Positions 9,801 to 18,800 of a DNA stretch of 60,197 nucleotides are shown piece by piece (the stretch's first letter is position 1; each line of letters begins with the position of its first letter). A program made the position numbers and the translations under genes. Source of the DNA: Blastocatellia bacterium (GTDB taxonomy: Bacteria > Acidobacteriota > Blastocatellia > Chloracidobacteriales > Chloracidobacteriaceae). Below the pieces are notes generated by a model that was given only the letters and a program-made list of their open reading frames with translations, was not told the origin of the DNA and did not search any database. The DNA is taken from assembly GCA_019695185.1 (NCBI GenBank), contig JAIBAN010000046.1, positions 1-60,197 of the forward strand, in the 5' to 3' direction.

Positions 9801-10100
9801 GCATGTGAAACCGGTTTTGGGGAAACCACGGACGGGAACGGAGTCTATGGCCTGCGGCGGGCGCTGGTGCTGGCCGGCAGCGAAACTCAAATGATGAGTT
9901 TGTGGCCCGTTTCAGACCGGGGAACACAAGAACTGATGATGCGATATTACCAACGGCTCAAAGCGGGCGAAGGCCGCAGTGACGCACTCCGGAACGCCCA
10001 ACTCACTTTGCTCAGAAATCCGAAACGGAGACATCCCTTTTATTGGGCAGCATTTATTCAATCGGGTGAATGGGCCAGCCTGAGCGGCCAGCGAAAGTAG
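6834..10100 (+). CDS. Exported TPR-CHAT protein (caspase-like protease domain)
   Basis: A 1088-residue protein. The start at ATG 6834 gives a signal peptide (FLRSWRLWLLGLVLL then SSVTATP). Residues about 50-590 are ten or more kinesin-light-chain-type TPR units of 42 residues, each with a variant of LFQRSLAIREQALGPDHPDLA. A linker with a coiled-coil-like stretch follows, and the C-terminal third is a CHAT domain. His911 (in IATHGYF) and Cys991 (in LSACETGFGE) form the expected catalytic dyad. CHAT is a caspase/separase-fold cysteine peptidase; TPRs bind a partner or substrate. The signal peptide implies action in the periplasm or outside. The next gene also encodes an exported protein. Confidence 0.9.
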   Translation: MLQGFLRSWRLWLLGLVLLNSATSSVTATPLNQISQAVPPAAGQNHREGGIEQLLAQAEKLRLEGKYDAAFPLAQAAVEQSEQTFGPESQRLAESLDLLASLAEAKGDRSRAEVLYQRSLTIREKILGPTHLETGRSLNHLARLAWEKFDYGKAEILFQRSLAITEQALGPDHPDLAASLLEVAERYYTIADFVRAEPLFNRVLAIRERSLGPEHGETAQVLSSLAFLYKAKGEFQRSEACFQRAMAIWEKTSGDTSLEDADRLSRLAELCWENFDYNKAEALFQRSLAIREQALGPDHPDLATCFQQRAITYYNQGNFAKAELYYQRALAIRQKAFGFEHPDVASSLHDLANLYLTKGDVIDAEPLLQQALIATEKSLGPDHPVMAYVLNHLGRLYDVKGELDRAEPYFERALAIREKALPPDHVDMADSYTFLGCHYRTKGDYAKAEPYFERALAIREKAVGSENLWIAFSLQNLATLYQLKGDFSKAELLFKRALQVGEKAQGPNHPSLAPMLFCLSGHYLARGEVEQAVTCQTRANEISEQDVVRNLVSGSERQKLLYLKRSAKYTDQTVSLNVQAAPNNLAARQAALKVLLQRKGRALDALPSSIETLRRQQTAETQKLLENYASLASQISALTLRGPGGRKLEDHLARLRSLGELKEKLEGEISQRSQEFQVYITPVTLDRVCQQIPGDAVLLEYAVYHPYDAVSDTFGPSRYVVYTLDRKGIIGCVDLGEATLIEESATALRQILKNPAANFEKEVKPAAQTLERLIFKPLRNEIGKARHLLISPDGSLNLIPFAALMDREGTFLTEQFRLTYLTSGRDLLRLAVKIESRNPPLVLADPDYSTGLGPVLLGRQFAPLTRLKGTEAEGIALKTLFPQANLKMKAAAQAETVKTIRRPELLHIATHGYFLKDDPPTTSPNGVRILVREDSPVDEVQLRVENPLLRAWLFFAGANRTGTGSKSSVLTALETAQLDLWGTKLVVLSACETGFGETTDGNGVYGLRRALVLAGSETQMMSLWPVSDRGTQELMMRYYQRLKAGEGRSDALRNAQLTLLRNPKRRHPFYWAAFIQSGEWASLSGQRK

Positions 10101-10153
10101 TTACCCGACCCTGCTTCATAACAACGGGGGAGCCTGCATTTCAAAAAAAATTT

Positions 10154-11086
10154 ATGAAACGGTTCCTGCTTGCACAAATAACATTAGCCTTCGGACTTTT
10201 CCTCACGGTTCCCGGTCTGGCTCAGACCAAAGAGCAGGAAACACCAATCAAGGTCACTCCCTGTGAACTCCAAAACGCTCCCGCCACCTACAATCACAAA
10301 CTGATTGAAGTAACCGGTTTTTTTTCTCACGGGTTTGAAGATTTCTCACTGGTTGACCCAACGTGTCAGATGAGATTTGGGGTTTGGCTGGAATATGGTG
10401 GAGAGGTCAATTCGGGAACCGTCTTTTGCTGCGGGCCAAGTGCAGAGCGCAAACGCTCCAAACCGTTGACGGTGGAAGGAATTCCTGTTCCATTGAGAGC
10501 GGATGAAACGTTCATGGCATTTGACAGTCTGTTACAACATGCTTCCGAAGTAGTCCTCCATGGCACGGTGGTGGGGCGCTTTTTTTCCGGAAAAACCAGC
10601 CCAGACGGGGAAGCCAGGGGATTACCCGGATATGGGCATATGGGATGTTGCAGCCTGCTGATCATTCAACAGGTCAAATCGGTGGACCCACATAACCGCA
10701 CCAACCTTGATTACAGCCTGACAGCCGACCAGCCACAAATCAAACAGGGAGAGGTTTATCAATCCATATTACCGGCCTGGGGTTTGCCACAAATGCTGGA
10801 AGACCAGCACCAAGCCGAGCAATTCCAGCAGAACTGGAAATTTGAGAATCCATCACAAGTTGCCATCAAGGTGCTGGCCCATCATCTCAACCTCGACGAG
10901 AAAATCATCAAAGCCCTGAAGACTGTCCGTCAAACACCAGGAAGATTTGTCTATCAGTGGAAAGCCAAGGAAAAAAGGAAAACGTATCAGATTGTGGTCA
11001 GCCGTCCCTATTGGCTCTCCTTTTATGCACAAAAGCCGGAACGGGTCACCTGGGTCTTACTGAATGCCTACGAGATTTCAAAATGA
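10154..11086 (+). CDS. Secreted protein of unknown function
   Basis: A 310-residue protein starting at ATG 10154, with a clear signal peptide (RFLLAQITLAFGLFLTVPGLAQT, cleavage expected near AQT). The mature N-terminal half (CELQNAPATYNHKLIEVTGF, then FEDFSLVDPTC) has the look of an OB-like beta domain described in acidobacterial secreted proteins. It has several cysteines, including CC pairs. The C-terminal half is more helical (ALKTVRQTPG) and ends in a beta-rich part. It lies 53 bases after the TPR-CHAT gene on the same strand and may be co-transcribed. I do not recognise a named family. Confidence 0.7.
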   Translation: MKRFLLAQITLAFGLFLTVPGLAQTKEQETPIKVTPCELQNAPATYNHKLIEVTGFFSHGFEDFSLVDPTCQMRFGVWLEYGGEVNSGTVFCCGPSAERKRSKPLTVEGIPVPLRADETFMAFDSLLQHASEVVLHGTVVGRFFSGKTSPDGEARGLPGYGHMGCCSLLIIQQVKSVDPHNRTNLDYSLTADQPQIKQGEVYQSILPAWGLPQMLEDQHQAEQFQQNWKFENPSQVAIKVLAHHLNLDEKIIKALKTVRQTPGRFVYQWKAKEKRKTYQIVVSRPYWLSFYAQKPERVTWVLLNAYEISK

Positions 11087-11159
11087 ACCAACCACGAGAG
11101 AACAGGAAGGTCTGATCTGACTTCGGTTGACCAGCATACACCTGATGGCAACCAGTTCA

Positions 11160-11612
11160 TCAGTTATTTGAACCTTCGGTCTTTTCCGGAACCAGAAACA
11201 CAACGATGTCATGGCTGATGCGGTCATGGCGAAAGATTCGAGTCACTGGTTTATATCCCTTTTGACTGACACTAATTGCTGCGTTAAAAGGAGTTGGGCT
11301 GGTCGTTGTAAAAAGACGGAACTCTCCTGTCGTACCGCTTGTGGTGGAGGTGACCCACAAATTCCCACGAACCGCGTCCTCAGGCGTGTAATCTCCGGCA
11401 TGAAAGAGTTTTATTTTGACACCGCTGGCTGGAATAAAATTGGTCTGGACAGGTGGAGTTGGGGTATCACATAAAACCTGTGAATACCCTTTTGAATCCG
11501 GCAGGTAATAAACCCGGCCAGTAACTTGAATTCCTCCATCACAAGCAGAAAAACCTACGGCCAATGTCAGCACCAGCAGCACAGCAGGAAGATTTTGTTT
11601 TCTCATTCTCAT
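11160..11612 (-). CDS. Lipoprotein with carboxypeptidase-regulatory-like domain
   Basis: A 150-residue predicted lipoprotein. The lipobox VGFSAC places the lipidated Cys at residue 24. The mature part starts with IQVTGRVYY and has the beta-sandwich pattern of carboxypeptidase-regulatory-like domains: SGVKIKLF, then TTGEFRLF, then a strand ending FLVPEK. Such domains are carried by many surface proteins of this kind of bacterium. It faces the preceding secreted-protein gene tail to tail and follows the SUKH-like gene on the same strand with a 62-base gap. Confidence 0.7.
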   Translation of the reverse strand: MRMRKQNLPAVLLVLTLAVGFSACDGGIQVTGRVYYLPDSKGYSQVLCDTPTPPVQTNFIPASGVKIKLFHAGDYTPEDAVRGNLWVTSTTSGTTGEFRLFTTTSPTPFNAAISVSQKGYKPVTRIFRHDRISHDIVVFLVPEKTEGSNN

Positions 11613-11674
11613 GGGCTGTTTCCCGAATTCCCCAAACCACCTGCATTGTCAGGTACGCATAAGGTTTGTCTCCA

Positions 11675-12325
11675 TCACTCTTTTCCAGCGTACTGTGCCA
11701 AAAACATGTCACTGAGCAATTCCCGAAAAGATGAATACAAAGGACGGGCAAGAGGCTGAACCAGTTCACGTTTTGCCAAGTCTGTTTCGTCAGGGAAATT
11801 ATGGAGCACCTCATGGTCAAACCAGACGATGGCCTGGTCTCCGTCGGGCAGGCACTGCTCCGTATCAAAGCAAACCGGTCCCCAATCATCCTGATAACCG
11901 GTAAAGGGAATATAACCGGCTTCAAGTAACGGTTTCCATCCTTCCAAATACAGCCTGAGAGGTCCAAACGGGTTGTCCGAAGGCACACATGGCCACAGCA
12001 TAAACTCCTTGCCATTCCCAACCTGATCAATCAAATGAAACCGGGCCACCAGATACGCCCGCAGCAAGGGCGGAAACGGGACGGCAAATTCCTGTTCGAG
12101 TTGACGGACATCAGCTTCAGTCAAGGTCGAAGGCAGCATCTTCCATTGGCAATACCCTTCTCCATCGACCGGGCTGTCCATCATCTCAAACGGAACCCCG
12201 CCGTCTTCCGGATGGTACGGCGGCTCTTTGGCAGGGCTCATGACACCGTATTTATGTGTGGCAAGCTGGGTATAAAACGAATCTAAACAAAGGTTTACGA
12301 AATCAATATCTTCTGCTGAAATCAT
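11675..12325 (-). CDS. SMI1/KNR4 (SUKH)-like protein
   Basis: A 216-residue cytoplasmic protein. ATG 12325 follows AGGAAG on the minus strand; the open frame extends further upstream but without a ribosome-binding site. The core VRQLEQEFAVPFPPLLRAYL and the segment GWKPLLEAGYIPFTGYQDDW, followed by GPVCFD, are the SUKH superfamily pattern. SUKH proteins are often immunity proteins of polymorphic toxins or small adaptors. No toxin gene is next to it. It is divergent from rtcB across about 200 bases. Confidence 0.6.
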   Translation of the reverse strand: MISAEDIDFVNLCLDSFYTQLATHKYGVMSPAKEPPYHPEDGGVPFEMMDSPVDGEGYCQWKMLPSTLTEADVRQLEQEFAVPFPPLLRAYLVARFHLIDQVGNGKEFMLWPCVPSDNPFGPLRLYLEGWKPLLEAGYIPFTGYQDDWGPVCFDTEQCLPDGDQAIVWFDHEVLHNFPDETDLAKRELVQPLARPLYSSFRELLSDMFLAQYAGKE

Positions 12326-12460
12326 AAGGACTTCCTTTCGGCTTGCCCCATTCTGCTTTGAACAAATTCCGCTTTCAACCAAATAACCTCTTGCCACTTT
12401 CGGTTTTTCTCTGGTAAAAGGCTGACAACGGCTGCTGACCGTCTGAATTTGAAAAAATCC

Positions 12461-12491
12461 CCCGAAGCCTTTTCGGGCGTTTTTTCTTTTT
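12461..12491. terminator. Terminator/attenuator-like hairpin in the rtcB leader
   Basis: CCCGAA at 12461-12466 pairs with TTCGGG at 12472-12477, followed by CG and a run of six T at 12480-12485, then CTTTTTT. On the minus strand the hairpin is also followed by a T run. It lies only 33-63 bases before the rtcB ATG, between two divergent genes, so it has no obvious upstream gene to terminate. Confidence 0.55.
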
Positions 12492-12523
12492 TCCCACCGT
12501 TTTTCAGACACAGCAGGAACACA

Positions 12524-13963
12524 ATGCAGCCGAATCTGAAACGTCTCTTGCAGGCTTTGGCCCGGCAGGGACTGACCGTTACTTTCCACGACAACATTTA
12601 TCAGGTGCGTTTGACGGCAGAGCCGGAAGCTCCGGCGGCAGAGGTTTTACTGCCTGCCTACTTCCCTCTCGAAGCCAAGGCACTCAAACAATTGGCCCAG
12701 TTGGCGGCCATCCGCCATCCTTCCGGTGGACGGGTGGTTCGGGCCTGTGCCACACCTGATTTTCATCCCGGCGATGCGGGGATTGCCATTGGCTCGGTGA
12801 CCGAAACCGAAGGCATGGTGATTCCGGCTGCCGTCGGGACCGACATTAACTGCGGAATGCGGTTTCATGCGACCGACCTTCCGCTCGAACGCTTTTTGGC
12901 CGGAAAGATCGAGCTAACTGCTGCACTCAAAGGAGATTTGCTCCTGGGAACCCGTGACCTGCCGCTGACGGCTCCCATGTTTCAGGGACTCTTTTGCGGA
13001 GGCATTCCAGGCTGGCTGTTGGAAGTTCCGGACCAACCTCCGGGTCTCGCCGGACAGGCCGACCTCCGCCAGATTGAGCAGGAAATTGACCGGGTGCAAC
13101 TGGGCGGATCACTCGCCGGGCACGAACGCTGGGCTCCCGCTGCGCTGACCGATCACGGACGAACCCTGATTCGGGACGACGGACTGGGTACGGTGGGCGG
13201 CGGCAATCACTTTGTCGAGCTTCAGCTTGTCGAAGAAATCCGTGACCGCAGCCGGGCCTGGGAATGGGGCCTGCGCGAAAGCTGCGTGGCGTTTATGATT
13301 CATTCCGGTTCGCGCAACGTCGGCCTTCATATCGGAGGCATGTGGCAGGACCGGGCCCGCGCAGCCTGGCCGAAAGGTCTGAAGTTTCCGGAATCCGGTA
13401 TTTTTCCGCTCTCGCTCGTGGAAACGCCGGAACTGGTTGCGTCCTACCTGGAGGCTGAAGCCACAGCGGCCAATTACGGTTTTCTGAACCGTCTGTTTCT
13501 GGCCGAAATGGTGCGGCAACGGCTGCGCGAACAGTTTGGCGACCTCGAAGCCCCGCTGGTCCGCGACCTGCCGCACAACCTGACGTGGCCTTCCGGTTCC
13601 GGCTGGATTGCCCGTAAAGGGGCCTGTCCGGCTCCGGCAGGTGAAGCGGTGGTGATTCCCGGTTCAATGGGAACTGCCTCCTACCTGCTGGTTGGGCAGG
13701 GCCACGAACGGTTTCTGGCGTCAGCTTCGCACGGAGCCGGTCGGCAACGAAGCCGTTTTGAAATGGGCCGGGCCGGGGCCGACCACTCCACTGCGGCTCT
13801 CGGTCTGGAGGGAGTGGAGTGCATCACCCTGCGGGAGGAACGCCGTCTGGAGGAAGCTCCGGCAGCCTACAAACCGATTGACCCGGTGATTGATGCACAG
13901 GTTGCAGCGGGCTTGGTTTCGGTGGTCGCCCGGATGCGTCCGCTGGTCACCTTCAAGGCCTGA
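12524..13963 (+). CDS. rtcB: RtcB-family RNA ligase
   Basis: A 479-residue RtcB protein. ATG 12524 follows AGGA and gives the typical N-terminus. All hallmark motifs are present in order: DINCGMR (metal-binding Cys), GGGNHFVELQ, HSGSRNVG, HNLTW, RKGACPA, PGSMGTASYL and SHGAGR, in which His403 is the residue expected to be guanylylated. RtcB joins RNA ends bearing 2',3'-cyclic phosphate or 3'-phosphate to 5'-OH ends, using GTP and manganese, in tRNA and RNA repair. No archease or rtcA gene is adjacent. A hairpin with a T run in its leader may attenuate transcription. Confidence 0.93.
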   Translation: MQPNLKRLLQALARQGLTVTFHDNIYQVRLTAEPEAPAAEVLLPAYFPLEAKALKQLAQLAAIRHPSGGRVVRACATPDFHPGDAGIAIGSVTETEGMVIPAAVGTDINCGMRFHATDLPLERFLAGKIELTAALKGDLLLGTRDLPLTAPMFQGLFCGGIPGWLLEVPDQPPGLAGQADLRQIEQEIDRVQLGGSLAGHERWAPAALTDHGRTLIRDDGLGTVGGGNHFVELQLVEEIRDRSRAWEWGLRESCVAFMIHSGSRNVGLHIGGMWQDRARAAWPKGLKFPESGIFPLSLVETPELVASYLEAEATAANYGFLNRLFLAEMVRQRLREQFGDLEAPLVRDLPHNLTWPSGSGWIARKGACPAPAGEAVVIPGSMGTASYLLVGQGHERFLASASHGAGRQRSRFEMGRAGADHSTAALGLEGVECITLREERRLEEAPAAYKPIDPVIDAQVAAGLVSVVARMRPLVTFKA

Positions 13964-13985
13964 CCTGCCAACTCAGGCCACAGTT

Positions 13986-14158
13986 CGGAGTTCCGCGTTT
14001 ACGCGGCAGTTTTGAGTTCCGCGTTTACGCGGCGGTTTTGAGTTCCGCGTTTACGCGGCGGTTTTTTCATTTTTTACAAGAAAACAACCTGAAGATTGTT
14101 TTCAAACTGCCACCTGAAGGTGGAACTCAAAACTGCCACCTGAAGGTGGAACTCAAAC
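13986..14158. repeat. Compound inverted repeat built from 26-27 bp palindromic units
   Basis: Left side: three tandem units starting GAGTTCCGCGTTTACGCGGC. Right side: two units in the opposite orientation (ACTGCCACCTGAAGGTGGA then ACTC). All units share the outer frame GAGTTCC...GGCAGTT or GGCGGTT; only the inner palindrome differs (GCGTTTACGC or ACCTTCAGGT). The centre holds a small hairpin, AACAACCTGAAGATTGTT. A related element lies at 52702-52822. Confidence 0.85.
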
Positions 14159-14162
14159 AAAA

Positions 14163-14780
14163 CTACAGATTATTGGGATACCCCGGAAACCGGAGCGCCA
14201 ACCGCTGTTTCGTGGTATTTCCCTTCCGAACCTGATGGAACTGGCCGCTCAGATCAAAGTACCCAAGTTCCGCCTTCGTAAACCGTGAGACGGTTATTTT
14301 ATGGGCACCCTGGCAGGGAGCATCAAGGTACACAGTGGCAACCCCTTGCTCCACAATCAGAAAAAAACTGAGTCTGGAAAAGCCGCATTCATCATACTCA
14401 AATGGTTGTTTGAGTTTGATAGTTCCTTTTTTCGTTCGCAATGCAGCCATCGCTTTCATTTTCAGTCGATTATCGTCAGAAATCGTCTGACGCTGACTGT
14501 TAATTACCTGAAAAGATGGGTCACCCAAAAACCTGATTACCTTTTCCACGATTTGGGGGTCGGTCTCGACATACCTCAGGCTGGAAAAAATGGACCTTGA
14601 ACCATTGATTGCCACTGGGGGAAAACCTACGGGAATCACCGGAGGAGGTTCGGGCAAGACAAGGGCGGAACCTTGAGCGACAAGCGGAAGAACCGCTGGC
14701 CGTTCCTGCCCGCTGGATGGCAGTCCGCCCCATGTCATCAGCATGGTAAGTGCGGCGAAAATCGCTGGCTGGCTGAACAT
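14163..14780 (-). CDS. Secreted protein of unknown function
   Basis: A 205-residue protein with an N-terminal hydrophobic signal segment (AIFAALTMLMTWGGLPSSG). The mature part opens with a proline/valine-rich stretch (LVLPEPPPVIPVGFPPV) and continues with a mixed beta domain containing two cysteines (DECGF and DAPCQG). No family recognised. It is the last gene of a tight three-gene minus-strand operon, 9 bases after the SRPBCC gene. Its 3' end touches the compound inverted repeat. Confidence 0.6.
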   Translation of the reverse strand: MFSQPAIFAALTMLMTWGGLPSSGQERPAVLPLVAQGSALVLPEPPPVIPVGFPPVAINGSRSIFSSLRYVETDPQIVEKVIRFLGDPSFQVINSQRQTISDDNRLKMKAMAALRTKKGTIKLKQPFEYDECGFSRLSFFLIVEQGVATVYLDAPCQGAHKITVSRFTKAELGYFDLSGQFHQVRKGNTTKQRLALRFPGYPNNL

Positions 14781-14789
14781 ATCGGCTTG

Positions 14790-15356
14790 CTATTTCTCAC
14801 TTTCGGCACGTTTTTTTACCGCATTCAGCCATTCGCGGCGGATGAACGCGCTGCCCGGCTGAATCAGCCGCCAGTACCAGCCGAATTTCCGGCGCGTAGC
14901 CCCGTCGAGTGCCTGAATCCGTGTTTCAGTGCTTAGTCGCGTCTCGTTAGCTCCGGTTCCTTCACTGAGATAAAAATTGGTGGCGGCCTTGGCAAATCCC
15001 GCCTGCTGAAACGCCAGAAATTCCCCGATGCCGGGCGGAGTGGCAAGCAGACCGCCGGAAGCCTTCCAAAACTGGCCGATGATTCCAAACACCATCTCGT
15101 GCCCGGCATCTTCCGCCAATATCAATCCTGAATTGGCTGCCCAGGAAACCAAAGGCCGGTCAATCGCCAGAAACCGGCTCCGGTCACCGCTCAGCCGGGC
15201 CGGAAGCATCCGGATTCGCATGAGGGTGCGGGTCAATGGCAATTCTGTGATGGTGACGTTTTTGATGGATTGAAAAACCTTTTCCGCCGGTGAGTGAATC
15301 CGGATGGCGTGAAACTCCTGAAAATCAGCCTGAGGCAGAAAAGTATCCAGCAACAT
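14790..15356 (-). CDS. SRPBCC-fold protein (polyketide cyclase/START-like)
   Basis: A 188-residue protein. FHAIRIHSPAEKVFQSIKNV is the typical first strand and helix of the SRPBCC ligand-binding fold, and the C-terminal helix (YWRLIQPGSAFIRREWLNAV) fits too. Such proteins bind hydrophobic ligands; the ligand here cannot be told. It lies 12 bases downstream of the NTF2-like gene, which has a related cone fold, and upstream of a secreted protein. Confidence 0.65.
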   Translation of the reverse strand: MLLDTFLPQADFQEFHAIRIHSPAEKVFQSIKNVTITELPLTRTLMRIRMLPARLSGDRSRFLAIDRPLVSWAANSGLILAEDAGHEMVFGIIGQFWKASGGLLATPPGIGEFLAFQQAGFAKAATNFYLSEGTGANETRLSTETRIQALDGATRRKFGWYWRLIQPGSAFIRREWLNAVKKRAESEK

Positions 15357-15368
15357 ATCCTGATGTCT

Positions 15369-15755
15369 TCATGATTGCGGAACCAAAACCGCTGTATCCT
15401 CATAGACTTGATAGCGGGCAACTTTGCCATCCCGGAGCCGAATCACGGCCACCCAATCGAGTTCCACCACCCGATTGTCTGCCTGAAGCCGGTCACGGCT
15501 CCGACCAATCACCACTACCGTGTTGCCCTGGGAAATAAACTCCTGTGGTTCAAAAACTTCAAACGTCAGTGCGGCAGCCAGCTTCCCGAACATGTGCGCA
15601 ACTTCCTGCGGTCCGCGCCAAATTCCGGCAAAGGGGAGGACCGCACCGCCAGGCATAACCCATTCGACATCTTCGGTCAGTGCAGCAAGTACCGCCGGGA
15701 TGTCGCCAGTGGCAAATTTCAAATACAGGTTTTGAACGATTTCAAGGTTGGTCAT
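15369..15755 (-). CDS. NTF2/SnoaL-like protein
   Basis: A 128-residue alpha+beta cone protein. The start at ATG 15755 (MTNLEIVQNLYLKFATGD) is the usual beginning of the SnoaL/NTF2 fold; an in-frame TTG 33 bases upstream is less likely. The pattern IPAVLAALTEDVEWVMPG, later EVFEPQEFISQGNTVVVIG and VAVIRLRDGKVARYQVY is typical. Members are small-molecule isomerases, hydrolases or just binding proteins. First gene of the three-gene operon, with a REP-like palindrome upstream. Confidence 0.75.
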   Translation of the reverse strand: MTNLEIVQNLYLKFATGDIPAVLAALTEDVEWVMPGGAVLPFAGIWRGPQEVAHMFGKLAAALTFEVFEPQEFISQGNTVVVIGRSRDRLQADNRVVELDWVAVIRLRDGKVARYQVYEDTAVLVPQS

Positions 15756-15805
15756 TTCGATGTGCTCTGGCTTTTGGGGAATTGGCAATTGAACGGGTGG
15801 ACCGT

Positions 15806-15870
15806 TCTCCCCAGGGCTGACGCCCTGGGCTACATTCTGTCGCTGCTCCGCAGCTTTGCGGCAAGGCTCG
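15806..15870. repeat. REP-like palindromic element
   Basis: Contains CCCAGGGC-TGAC-GCCCTGGG, a perfect 8-bp stem with a 4-base loop, followed by a second imperfect palindrome (GCTGCTCCGCAGC). It sits between the large kinase gene and the NTF2-like gene. Confidence 0.6.
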
Positions 15871-15893
15871 GCCCTCAGTCCTCATGACTTCTC

Positions 15894-18800
15894 TCAAATA
15901 TCTTCGCCGAGTTCCACCGCGATTTCCGCCAGGTCGTTGTAAATCCGGTGCATGTCTTTCAAAAACCGGTTGCGGTCAGTGTAGGAAGTGAGCCCCGCCG
16001 CCAGGGCTTCGATGGAAGCGACCGTTTCGCGCAGGAGTTTCAAAGCCCGGCGGGAATCGCCGAGTTCACGGGAACACCGGGCCAGCCCATACAGCGCTTT
16101 CCATTGGTGGCGCTTGCTGCCAGTTTCCTGTCCATTTTCGACTGCCTTTTGATAGGCATCGCGGGCCGCAGCAAATTCCCTCAGGGCAAAGCGGCTGTCT
16201 CCGATGGAAATCATGGCTTCGAATTCGTGCGAGCGGGAGCTGACGGCAGCCACGTCCGCCAAACTGTGCTCGAAGAGTTCCAACGCCTGCCGATGCTGGC
16301 TGCGACCCTGCTGGACCAGTCCCATATTGAGCGACACCATAGCCAGCAGTTGGAAATCCTTGAGTTCGCGGGCGATTTCAAGGCTTTCCTGATAATAGAC
16401 CAATGCTTCGGTGTAGCGCCGCTGTTGCCGAAGGGCTTCGCCAATGTGGTTGAGCAGCATTCCCTCGCTGACGCGATACCCGATTTCCCGGACCACCCGC
16501 AAGGCGGCTTCAAAATGGTTGAGCGCTTCGTCCGTGTTGCCCAGGTCAAGCTGAATGGTGCCGAGCAGCGTCAACGCCCGTTCCTCTCCCAGGCGGTCGC
16601 CAATCTCGCGGGTGATTTCCAGCGCCCGTTCGCCGTGCTGGAGAGCCGCTTCAAACCGGCCAATCTGATAGACCGAGCGGCCAATCCCCCACAGCGCCCC
16701 GACTTCACCGGGCCGGTCGTTTAGCTGTCGGGCCAGATTGAGGGCTTTTTCATAGACTTCGAAGGCTTGCGAATAGCGTCCGTAATGGTCCAGAAAGTCG
16801 CCCATGACCATCAACGCCTTGATTTCGCCCAGAGTGTCGCCCACTCGTCCGAGCAGGTCGAGGGCTTCGCGGGTCACCTCCTGGCCGGCGGCGTAATCGC
16901 CCAAAACCTGGCTCAATTCTGCCTTGGCGGTCAGTGCCCGTCCCAGCAACATCTCTGATTTCAATTGTTTGGCAAATCCAAGCGCCTGCTCCAGCTCCAG
17001 GCGGGCCTTTTCCGCCTGCCCCTGCTGGATGCAGAGCAAGCCGTAGTTGAGATGAAATTCAGCCAGTTTTTCACTGTTGACATGCAGGCCCAGCACGGCC
17101 ATCTGCATCACCGGCGCGTCGCCATCAAGCGGTGCGCTGCCAAGTTTCTCGATGATGTGTTCGGCGCGGGTGTAATAGCGGGCGGCATCCGCAATGGCCA
17201 GACTGCGCCATGCCTGGTTTCCGGCTTCAATCATAAACAACAGCGCATGTTCCAAATCATCGGCAGCAAAATAATGATGGGCCAGTTCGGCGGCAATTAT
17301 GGGCGAGCGTTCGGCGTACATCTGCGCCATCACGTTGCCGATGTGGCTGTGCAACTGGCGGCGGCGGCGTTTTGTCAGCCGGTTATAGAGCACCTTGCGA
17401 AAGGTCGTATGAGCAAAGACATAGCGGTCTTCGCGGCGGCTCGGATGCTCTTGCAGGATGTTGTTTTTGAGCGCACGTTCCAGAATGGAAAGCAAAGCAG
17501 CTTCGGGCAGTGCGGTGACGGCTTCCAGCACGTCATAGGTAAATTCGTTGCCGATGGCCGCCGCCTGCACCAGAACGTCCTGAGTTTGTGAATCCAGGCA
17601 GCGCAGATGCGCTTCAACCAAATCCACCACGGTCTCCGGCAGCCGAATTTCGGTTATCTCGCGGCAGTCCCAACGACCCAGTTCGAAGACGAGGGTGCCT
17701 TCCTTAACGAGCAGTTCCAGAATTTCCCGCAGGTAAAACGGATTGCCCCGCGACTCACCCAACAACCGTTCCACCACTGGAGCGGGAATCGCGGCTTCGC
17801 CAAAGGTCTGATGAACCAATTGCCGCATCTCGGCGTCATCCAGCGGGCGCAGCGTCATCATGGTGTAACTGCCCGCCCGGTTCATCTGGCGCAGCCAGTT
17901 CATGAGCGGATAGTCGCGCGAGGCGGCTTCCCGTTCACGCATGACCACAACGAGCAAAAACCGCTGCCCAATTGTGTTGCGCATCAGGTAAGCCAGATAT
18001 TCCAGACTGAGCGCATCCGCCCAATGGAGGTCATCCACCAGCAGCACCACGGGCCGAAGCCGGGTCAGCCCCAAGTACAGCCGGGTCAGGTAATCGAAAA
18101 TCCGGAATTTCTCCTGTTCGCCAGCCAATGCACTGGTTTCGGTGCCAAAGGTGACGCCTTCACCTTCGGAAAAATCCTGTACTACCTGTTGCGCCACGGC
18201 ACCAAAGAGCGTGGGCAGCCGCTTTTCGGCCACTTCGAGCAGATAGCCCAAAATTCCCCGCAGGGATTCATAGTAAGCCCGGTACGGCAAAAGCCCGCTT
18301 GACTCATAGAATTTGGTCGCAAGCACCAGCACGTCCTGCCCCAGCAGGTTGCGCCGGAATTCCTGTACCAGCCGGCTTTTCCCCAAACCGGCCCCGCCAA
18401 TCAGAAAAACCGGATTGGTGCGCCCGGACTGCATTCGGCTGTATTCGTGCATGAGTTGTTCACACTCGGAAGCCCGCCCCACCAGATGCTCAAACCGGAC
18501 CGTCACCGCCGGGGCTTTTTCAGGGACAGCCTCACTGCGCTGAAGCGTTTGCCGCGCATTCTCCAGCAGTTCCACCGGATTGGCGGCTTGTTTTGGAAAC
18601 AAGGCGGTTCCAGTGACCAGTCCAATATCCGCACCGGTTTCCTCGATGGTGAACTCCTGGGTTTCGCACAGGGTCGTAAACCGGCTGGCCAGTTCGGCGG
18701 CACCGTCGGTTCCGCGTGGAATCAGCACAATCGAAAACTCATCAGTCGCGGTGCGGCCCACCACCGACGTGACCGGTAATTGCTGCCGCATCCATTCCGC

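Noticed and set aside
12449..12523. An extended N-terminus for rtcB starting at 12449
   Set aside because: The extra codons cover the hairpin and T tract, have no family match, and ATG 12524 has its own AGGA.
15948..18302. Long plus-strand open frames opposite the 1383-residue kinase
   Set aside because: Shadows of the kinase/TPR gene; no motifs and no ribosome-binding sites.
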